Below are positions 59,138-64,000 of a stretch of 64,000 nt of DNA, in pieces. Origin of the DNA: Micromonospora parva (lineage in GTDB: Bacteria; Actinomycetota; Actinomycetes; Mycobacteriales; Micromonosporaceae). Below the pieces are notes generated by a model. That model saw nothing but the letters and a program-made list of their open reading frames with translations. It was not told where the DNA came from and searched no databases. Numbering within the stretch: the first letter of the stretch is position 1; each line of letters opens with the position of its first letter. Location of the stretch: contig NZ_JNZS01000021.1 of the NCBI RefSeq assembly GCF_000718515.1, positions 62,001 to 126,000 on the forward strand, in the 5' to 3' direction. The translations under genes and the position numbers were made by a program.

Positions 59138-60372
59138 TAGTGGTTGCGGCGCGGAATCTGGTCTGGATCGAGCCAGGCCGGCGGCACGAACTCGGGGTGT
59201 CCGTTGCCGCCCAGCCGGACCAACCAGTCGGCCTGGTGGATGTGCCGGTGGTGGTGGCCGCAGAGCAGCACCGCGTTGTCGAGGCTGGTCGGGCCCCCGT
59301 CGGCCCAGTGCCGGATGTGGTGGGCGGCGCACCAGCGGGGTGGCCGGTCGCAGCCGGGGAAGGCGCAGCCGCCATCGCGAAGCACCAGGGCCCGGCGCAG
59401 GGGGCCGGTGACAAGGCGACGCTGTCGGCCCACGTCGAGCACCTGCCCGGCGCCGCCGAGCACGGCGGGCAGGATGGCCGCGTCGCATGCGAGTTGGCGC
59501 ACCGTGTCGGGGGTGAGCCGCAGGCCGACGTCGAGGGTCCCGCCACCCACCTGCCGTGCCAGCCCGTCGTAGTCGATGGTGACGACGAGTTGGGCGGGGT
59601 CGCCGCCGTTCTCGGGCAGCTCGCCGGTGCGCAGCGCCAGCCGACACACGTCCGCGAGGGCGTCGTGGCGGCGCTGCCCGGCACAGCGGGTGTCGTCGGG
59701 GCCGGCGGGCGCGCTGAGTGGGTCGATGACGGCACGCAACAGTGCTGCGGCCTCCGCGTCGAGGGTGCCGCTGAGCCGTAGCCGCCCGCCGGCCTGCTCG
59801 GAGATGGTGACGTGTCGGTCGCGGGTGGCCCGGGCGGCCTCGGCGGCCAGGGCCGCTGCGGCGGCAGCGTCGGCGAGGTCGGGAGCGACGTGGTCGAGGA
59901 TGCGGGTGCCGAGTTTGCGGAGCAGGGTGGGGTCGAACTGCCTGGCCCACTCGACCAGCACACCGACGGCCTTGTCGGCCACCTCGGAGCCCGCCGACGC
60001 CGTCACCGTGGCGGCTGTCTCGGCGATGACCCGGGCCTGCTCCACGCTGACCGCCCCGCTCGCCAGGGCGTCACGCACCGCAGGTGGCGCAACGTCGATC
60101 GAAGCCGCGAGGCCGACCAGCCGACGCGCGGCCGAGACATCGAGACGTAGCCGCTCGCGCAACCACACCGCTGTGGAGGACGCGCCCTGCGCCAGCGCGA
60201 CGCCGCGCCCGTCCAACTCCCGGACGACCGCCAACTGCACCGCCGCCAGCCGCTGCTGCAACCGGTGCGTGGCGTCGAGCGCCGCGATGAGATCGCGCTC
60301 GGAGAGGGCCCAGGCGGCAGCGTCGGCACAGCTCACCACCGCCGCCTCGGCCCGCACCAACTCATCGATCAC
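59122..60372 (-). CDS. DUF222-HNH endonuclease domain protein
   Basis: About 416 residues. The N-terminal DUF222 region (AALDATHRLQQRLAAVQLAVVRELDGRG, ASSTAVWLRERLRLDVSAARR) is helical. The C-terminal HNH site reads CAFPGCDRPPRWCAAHHIRHWADGG then LLCGHHHRHIH, with two Cys pairs for a structural zinc and the catalytic His. The 13E12-type family is present in many copies in actinomycete genomes; role unknown, not a typical homing enzyme. GTG at 60372 (7 bases after AGAG) is preferred; TTG at 60378 also fits. Its 3' end carries a partial 28-base repeat unit. Confidence 0.88.
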   Translation of the reverse strand: MIDELVRAEAAVVSCADAAAWALSERDLIAALDATHRLQQRLAAVQLAVVRELDGRGVALAQGASSTAVWLRERLRLDVSAARRLVGLAASIDVAPPAVRDALASGAVSVEQARVIAETAATVTASAGSEVADKAVGVLVEWARQFDPTLLRKLGTRILDHVAPDLADAAAAAALAAEAARATRDRHVTISEQAGGRLRLSGTLDAEAAALLRAVIDPLSAPAGPDDTRCAGQRRHDALADVCRLALRTGELPENGGDPAQLVVTIDYDGLARQVGGGTLDVGLRLTPDTVRQLACDAAILPAVLGGAGQVLDVGRQRRLVTGPLRRALVLRDGGCAFPGCDRPPRWCAAHHIRHWADGGPTSLDNAVLLCGHHHRHIHQADWLVRLGGNGHPEFVPPAWLDPDQIPRRNHYHQRT

Positions 60373-60483
60373 ATACAAACTCTAGAACAGGTGTACGACA
60401 AAAATTCGGCCGTCACAGACGTGCGGAACCACCGGCGCAGGCGCCGCACGGAATGCCTGTCGCCAAGATCCGCACAACATCAG

Positions 60484-60523
60484 CGATGTTGCTGTCTCCC
60501 ACCCACCGGAGGCAGCAACATCG
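60484..60523. repeat. 11-base inverted repeat between HNH and polymerase genes
   Basis: CGATGTTGCTG (60484-60494) with CAGCAACATCG (60513-60523), 18-base loop. Situated on the 5' side of the HNH gene and 3' side of the polymerase gene, both minus strand; it may end the polymerase transcript. Confidence 0.6.
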
Positions 60524-60550
60524 GGAAAGTTGCTCGAACCTTGGCGCGAC

Positions 60551-60618
60551 GCGGTGCAAGGCGGCGCGGAGGGCGCGGCGCAAGGCGGGGCGGGGGGCGC
60601 GGCGCAAGGCGGGGCGGC
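60551..60618. repeat. GC-rich tandem repeat of about 24 bases
   Basis: Three units (60551-60572, 60573-60596 and 60597-60618), the last two nearly identical GCGCGGCGCAAGGCGGGGCG copies. Adjacent to the inverted repeat, as in the 15.2-15.5 kb gap. Confidence 0.75.
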
Positions 60619-60654
60619 GCGCGGAAGGCCCGCTGGCCCCACCCGGGAGACCCG

Positions 60655-61686
60655 TCAGGGACCGTCGGGGGTGCGCTTGGCGCGGCTGGGCTGCACCCGC
60701 TTGGGTTCGCCGGGCATCTTCGGGTGGTCCGGCGGGTACGGCAGGTCGCCCTGGCCGGCGGCGGCGTCGCGCTCGGCCCACTCCAGCAGCGGGGTGATGT
60801 CCCACGGTGTGTCGTCGATGCCGGCGTGCGGGTCACCGCGCTCGGCGAGCCGCGCCGGGACGGTGCGCAGGTCGAAGTCGTCCGGGTCGACGTCGGGCAG
60901 CTCCTCCCAGGTGACCGGGGTCGAGACGGTGGCCCGCGCGTTGGCCCGCAGCGAGTACGCGCAGGCGATCGTCCGGTCCCGCGCCATCTGGTTGAAGTCG
61001 ACGAACACCCGGGTGCCGCGCTCCTCCTTCCACCAGGCGGTGGTGACCAGGTCGGGGTTGCGGCGCTCCACCTCCCGGGCCAACGCGATGGTGGCCCGGC
61101 GCACCTCGGTGAACGTCCAGCGGGGTTGGATGCGCAGGTAGACGTGCACGCCCCGGCCACCGGAGGTCTTCGGCCAACCGGTCGCGCCCAGCTCGTCGAG
61201 GAGCGCACGGACCTCCCCGGCGGCCCGGGCCGCGTCGGCGAAGTCGGTGCCGGGCTGCGGATCCAGGTCGATGCGCAGCTCGTCGGGACGGTCGACGTCG
61301 GCGGCCCGCACCGGCCACGGGTGGAAGACGATGGTGCCCATCTGCGCCGCCCAGGCCACGTGCGCGAGGTCGACCGGGCACAGCTCCGCCGCGCTCCGGC
61401 CGCTCGGGAAGGTGATCTGGGCGGTCGTCACCCACGGCGGAACCCCTCGGGTGGGCACCCGCTTCTGGAAGAACGCCTCGCCCTCGACGCCCTCGGGGAA
61501 GCGTTGCAGGGTGGTCGGCCGGTTCCGCAGGGCGCGCATGATCCCGTCGCCGACCGCGAGGTAGTAGTGGAAGACGTCCGCCTTGGTGAACCCCCGCTGC
61601 GGGAAGATCACCCGATCCGGACTGCTCAGTCGGACGGTGTGCCCGGCCACCTCGATCTCGGCGGCCGTGGCCTTGGTGCCACCCAT
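60655..61686 (-). CDS. LigD-type DNA polymerase domain protein (stand-alone PolD)
   Basis: 343 residues. An archaeo-eukaryotic primase-type polymerase fold: LSSPDRVIFPQRGFTKADV, LQRFPEGVEGEAFFQKRVP, the metal Asp pair in LRIDLDPQPGTDFA, TSGGRGVHVYLRI (triphosphate loop) and DFNQMARDRTIACAYSLRA (third metal Asp region). It matches the POL domain of bacterial LigD without the ligase and phosphoesterase parts, like PolD1/PolD2 of mycobacteria. It fills gaps and adds nucleotides at DNA ends. Lig C is 15 kb away. ATG at 61686, 47 bases from divergent msrB. Confidence 0.93.
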   Translation of the reverse strand: MGGTKATAAEIEVAGHTVRLSSPDRVIFPQRGFTKADVFHYYLAVGDGIMRALRNRPTTLQRFPEGVEGEAFFQKRVPTRGVPPWVTTAQITFPSGRSAAELCPVDLAHVAWAAQMGTIVFHPWPVRAADVDRPDELRIDLDPQPGTDFADAARAAGEVRALLDELGATGWPKTSGGRGVHVYLRIQPRWTFTEVRRATIALAREVERRNPDLVTTAWWKEERGTRVFVDFNQMARDRTIACAYSLRANARATVSTPVTWEELPDVDPDDFDLRTVPARLAERGDPHAGIDDTPWDITPLLEWAERDAAAGQGDLPYPPDHPKMPGEPKRVQPSRAKRTPDGP

Positions 61687-61733
61687 CCCGCGACCTTATG
61701 CCACGCCCCCGACGTTCGACGTACCGTTGACGG

Positions 61734-62138
61734 GTGAGTCTTGACGACAACGAGCTGCCCCGTACCGACGAAGAGTGGCGGGTCCGGCTGACCCCCGAGG
61801 AGTTCCACGTCCTGCGGGAGGCCGGCACCGAACGCCCGTGGACAGGCGAGTACGTGGACACGAAGACCCAGGGGGTCTACCACTGCCGCGCCTGCGGGCT
61901 GGAGCTGTTCTCCAGCGACACCAAGTTCGACTCGCACTGTGGCTGGCCGAGCTTCGACGACGCCATCCCGGGCCGGGTCAAGGAGATCGAGGACCGCAGC
62001 CTCGGCATGGCCCGCACGGAGATCCGCTGCGCCCGCTGCGACAGCCACCTCGGGCACGTCTTCCACGGCGAGGGTTTCACCCCGAAGGACACCCGGCACT
62101 GCGTCAACTCGGTCTCCATCAAGCTGGAACCCCGCTGA
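61734..62138 (+). CDS. msrB: peptide-methionine (R)-S-oxide reductase MsrB
   Basis: 134 residues, complete for a zinc-type MsrB. Zinc is held by Cys51, Cys54 (HCRACG) and Cys99, Cys102 (IRCARCD); the catalytic Cys123 lies in RHCVNSVSI. SHCGWPSFDDA and HLGHVFHGEG are family blocks. It repairs oxidised methionine in proteins using thioredoxin. GTG start at 61734; divergent from the polymerase gene and 12 bases from the convergent DUF305 gene. Confidence 0.97.
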   Translation: MSLDDNELPRTDEEWRVRLTPEEFHVLREAGTERPWTGEYVDTKTQGVYHCRACGLELFSSDTKFDSHCGWPSFDDAIPGRVKEIEDRSLGMARTEIRCARCDSHLGHVFHGEGFTPKDTRHCVNSVSIKLEPR

Positions 62139-62150
62139 CCACGGAGCCAC

Positions 62151-62759
62151 TCACTGCGTACCCCTGAGCAGCTCGATCTCGGCGGTCCGGGACTGTTCGA
62201 CGCGCCGGGCCAGGTCGCGGACCCGGTCGTCGCGGCCGACGTCGACGTGGGATCGGGCCAGGTCGGCGGCCGATCGCTGGTGGTCGGCGAGCACCTCGCG
62301 CAACACCCGGTCGACGTCCGCGTCCGGCGCGGTCCGCAGCCGGTCGAGCGCGGCGTCGTCGCCGTGCCCGTCGTGGTGGTGTGCCGCCGCGCTGGCGCCC
62401 GGCCCGGCCGTGGCCAGCCAGCCGCGCATCGTGGTCAGCTCGTCGGCCTCGGTCGCCTCGATGGCGGCGGCCAGGGTGCGCAGCGCATCGTCGCGCAGCC
62501 GCTCCCGGGCCAGCCGGACGATCTGCAGGGTGCGTTCGCTGTGCCCGACCATGGTGCCGAGGAACACCACGTCGATCCCGCTCATCGCGGCCCCGTCGGT
62601 CGACGATCCGACGCCCGCGGACCCGGCCGGCGCTGAGCTGGCCGGGGACGCGGGGGCTGGCTGCGGCACTGCCGACGGACTCGACGTGGGTGATCCGGCG
62701 CACGCTCCGCTGAGCAGCAGAGCGGCGACGAGGGACGCCAGTGGGGTACGGCGGGGCAT
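62151..62759 (-). CDS. DUF305 family lipoprotein
   Basis: 202 residues. Lipobox LLLSGAC places a lipid-bearing Cys at about residue 20; then a Pro/Ala/Ser-rich linker. The DUF305 domain has FLGTMVGHSERTLQIVRLA (the usual M..HH is HS here), EATEADELTTMRGWL and AAAHHHDGHGDD, a His-rich loop that may bind metal (copper in some relatives). Extracellular. GGAGC precedes the ATG at 62759; an upstream ATG (62792) is less likely. Next to the LPMO gene on the same strand, 63 bases away. Confidence 0.85.
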   Translation of the reverse strand: MPRRTPLASLVAALLLSGACAGSPTSSPSAVPQPAPASPASSAPAGSAGVGSSTDGAAMSGIDVVFLGTMVGHSERTLQIVRLARERLRDDALRTLAAAIEATEADELTTMRGWLATAGPGASAAAHHHDGHGDDAALDRLRTAPDADVDRVLREVLADHQRSAADLARSHVDVGRDDRVRDLARRVEQSRTAEIELLRGTQ

Positions 62760-62822
62760 GCCGATGCTCCGTTCACGCGAGGGTGGCGACACAGGTGCGA
62801 CCGACCGGCCGCACCCGTGCGG

Positions 62823-63569
62823 TCAGACCTGGAGCCAGAGCGCCGGTACGTTCGGCGGCTCCCAGCCCGCGATCGCGGTGTGCGCCTGCCGGCAGCGGTA
62901 CGTCGCTCCGCCGTAGGTGACCTGGTCGCCGACCTGGTACGCCCGACCGGCCGCCCAGGTGCCGCCCTGCGCGGGTGGAGTGGTCGGCGTGGGGGTCGGG
63001 GTGGGCCGTGGGGTCGCCGTGGGGGTGGGTGTGGGAGTGGGGGTGGGGTTCGTCCCGCCGCCGCCGATCTGCACGTCGATGCAGGAGTAGAAGGCGTTCG
63101 CCGTGTCGGAGATGTTCCACACCGCGAGGATCTTCTGCCGGCCGGTGAAGCCGCCGAGGTTGACGTTGTGCGAGACGGTGGCGCCGGGCTGCTGACCGTT
63201 GCCGTTGACCACGCCGACGCGGGTGTTGCCGATCCAGTACTCCCAGTTGCTGGTGGCGTGCCGGGCGGTGTTCACCCAGGTGAAGGTCAGCGAGCTGCCC
63301 ACCGAGGTGGCCGGCCAGCCCCGACTGTCGTCGTTGAGGACAGCGAACTGGGCGATTCCGGCGTTGCAGCTGCGCAGACCCTTGGGCCCTTCGACGCTCT
63401 GCGGCTCGTACTTGATCTGCCCGCAGTCGGGCACCCGGCCCTGCGCGCAGAGCGCCTGCCGGCTCGGTGGGGCGGAGACGTAACCGTGCGCCTGCGCGGG
63501 GGCGGCGACGGTCAGGGTGGCGGCGACGGCGCCCGCCGCCACCAGCGGAACAGTGATTCTTCGACGCAT
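62823..63569 (-). CDS. secreted AA10 lytic polysaccharide monooxygenase with C-terminal carbohydrate-binding module
   Basis: 248 residues. Signal peptide ends AQA, leaving His as residue 1 of the mature enzyme (HGYVSAPPSRQALC), the copper-binding histidine brace; the second His is in NTARHATSN. AA10 features SCNAG, FTWVNTARH and AVWNISDTANAFYSCIDV are visible. A Pro/Thr repeat linker (TPTPTPTPTAT-like) leads to a 45-residue C-terminal module with WAAGRAYQVGDQVTYGGATY and WEPPNVPALW, the CBM5/12 pattern for chitin or cellulose. It cuts crystalline chains by oxidation. GAGAAGGAG precedes the ATG. It lies at the far end from the ceb genes and no CebR box is near it. Confidence 0.96.
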   Translation of the reverse strand: MRRRITVPLVAAGAVAATLTVAAPAQAHGYVSAPPSRQALCAQGRVPDCGQIKYEPQSVEGPKGLRSCNAGIAQFAVLNDDSRGWPATSVGSSLTFTWVNTARHATSNWEYWIGNTRVGVVNGNGQQPGATVSHNVNLGGFTGRQKILAVWNISDTANAFYSCIDVQIGGGGTNPTPTPTPTPTATPRPTPTPTPTTPPAQGGTWAAGRAYQVGDQVTYGGATYRCRQAHTAIAGWEPPNVPALWLQV

Positions 63570-63608
63570 CGGGGCAGCTCCTTCTCCAGGTGCGGTGAGG
63601 TGCCCCTC

Positions 63609-63637
63609 AACGTAATTTAAACATTGTTAACAGTAAA
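63609..63637 (-). promoter_or_regulatory. LPMO promoter
   Basis: Minus strand: TTTACT (63637-63632), 17 bases, TACGTT (63614-63609). Fits the actinomycete TTNACN/TANNNT pattern. The area 63610-63640 is AT-rich and contains the palindrome TGTTAACA (63625-63632). Confidence 0.6.
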
Positions 63638-63643
63638 GACTCT

Positions 63644-63663
63644 CATCGATAAATACATCGATG
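63644..63663. promoter_or_regulatory. candidate operator for the LPMO gene
   Basis: A spaced palindrome, CATCGAT (63644-63650) with ATCGATG (63657-63663), six bases apart, just upstream of the LPMO -35 box. It does not match the CebR or the DasR consensus, so its regulator is unknown. Confidence 0.4.
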
Positions 63664-63678
63664 GTGACGGTTTTCTTC

Positions 63679-63954
63679 TCAGAGCCGCAGCAGGCTGCCC
63701 CGGTCGTCGACCTGATCGGCGGACTCGTCGTCCAACCAGACGCCGCCGGTGCCGAGGTACCGGAACCGGTGCTCCCCCGGCGGCAGTTTCACCGTCACCG
63801 TCCTGGTGCCGTCGCGGCGGGCCACCAACTCGTGTCGACCCGGCTCCCAGCCGTTGAAGGAGCCGACGACGCTCACCGGGCCGGGCGGGACGTCACGGGG
63901 CAGGCAGAAGGTGACCCGGGTCTGGTTGCCGAAGAGCCTGTTGCGCTTGATCAC
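63679..63954 (-). CDS. CBM48/isoamylase N-terminal-type (glycogen-binding-like) protein
   Basis: 91 residues. A single early-set beta-sandwich: TRVTFCLPRDVPPGPVSVVG, FNGWEPGRHEL, TRTVTVKLPPGEHRFRYLG and VWLDDESADQ, the standard CBM48 layout with carbohydrate-contact Trp (FNGW). No catalytic domain. The GTG at 63954 has GGAGG upstream; the frame is open to the window edge but the family similarity begins after this GTG. It probably binds glycogen or a starch-like glucan in the cytosol. Confidence 0.83.
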   Translation of the reverse strand: MIKRNRLFGNQTRVTFCLPRDVPPGPVSVVGSFNGWEPGRHELVARRDGTRTVTVKLPPGEHRFRYLGTGGVWLDDESADQVDDRGSLLRL

Positions 63955-64000
63955 GGTGATCCTCCGGGGGTCGCGGCGGTTCACCAGGCACAACGGGCAA

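Noticed and set aside
59122..60372. HNH protein as an intron homing enzyme or prophage terminase nuclease.
   Set aside because: The DUF222-HNH family is an abundant actinomycete gene type; no intron or phage genes lie nearby.
63570..63680. DasR or CebR operator before the LPMO gene.
   Set aside because: No match to either consensus; only a different palindrome is present.

Overview
The window is very GC-rich DNA with the codon habits of a filamentous actinomycete: many GTG starts, ATGA/GTGA stop-start overlaps and Pro/Thr-rich secreted-protein linkers. The gene content points to Micromonosporaceae, most likely Micromonospora or a close relative. This includes a CebR/CebEFG cellobiose system, a GH9 cellulase with CBM3, Fn3 and CBM2 modules, an AA10 LPMO, DUF222-HNH endonucleases and stealth proteins. 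That placement is inferred from family content, not from a database match. I see no rRNA, tRNA, CRISPR array, prophage or intact insertion sequence. The sequence looks like ordinary chromosome.

Layout. 0-5 kb: the end of a GNAT gene, a DUF488 protein, a large secreted GH9 cellulase under a CebR box, and a divergent LPLTG surface protein. 5-11 kb: an aldehyde dehydrogenase, a VOC protein, and three minus-strand genes in which two ACT-domain proteins flank a DM9-repeat protein. 11-15.2 kb: an indolepyruvate/pyruvate-decarboxylase-like enzyme, then divergently an APH-type kinase coupled to an acyl-CoA dehydrogenase. 15.2-15.56 kb: a convergent gap full of inverted and tandem repeats. 15.5-21.5 kb: cebR, a GH1 beta-glucosidase and cebG-cebF-cebE, with a promoter at 21.45 kb bracketed by two CebR operators. 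21.5-23 kb: a pRiA4b ORF-3-like gene, a tiny Cys-rich ORF and a RibD-like reductase. 23.2-29.6 kb: herA-like, sbcD (mre11), sbcC (rad50) and nurA, in the same order as the archaeal end-resection operon. 29.6-33 kb: a spermidine-synthase-like protein, an ECF sigma/ZAS anti-sigma pair and a COG4315 lipoprotein.

33-42.5 kb: a tightly overlapping minus-strand operon with three stealth-family phosphotransferases, a GT4 glycosyltransferase fused to a long C-terminal region, and a PIG-L deacetylase with a beta-propeller-like tail. It is probably a cell-surface phospho-glycopolymer locus. 43-48.7 kb: a DNA glycosylase, an SRPBCC protein, a small CxCC protein, an ATP-dependent ligase (LigC type), a lipoprotein TAP-like hydrolase, a GNAT and a membrane protein. 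49-57.6 kb: a MacB/FtsX-type export system (two ATPases, two large permeases), then a small membrane protein/XRE/DUF2975 trio. 57.6-64 kb: YdeI-like, HIT-like and DUF222-HNH proteins, a LigD-type polymerase, MsrB, a DUF305 lipoprotein, an AA10 LPMO with a carbohydrate-binding tail, and a CBM48-like protein.

How genes work together. Secreted GH9 (and probably the LPMO) attack cellulose or chitin, CebEFG imports cello-oligosaccharides, the GH1 enzyme cleaves them to glucose, and CebR gates the system through three visible operators. HerA, Mre11, Rad50 and NurA form a candidate double-strand-break resection machine. A ligase and a LigD-type polymerase elsewhere in the window could serve end joining, although no Ku gene is present. 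Function calls rest on motifs and domain order read directly from the sequence. No database search was run.
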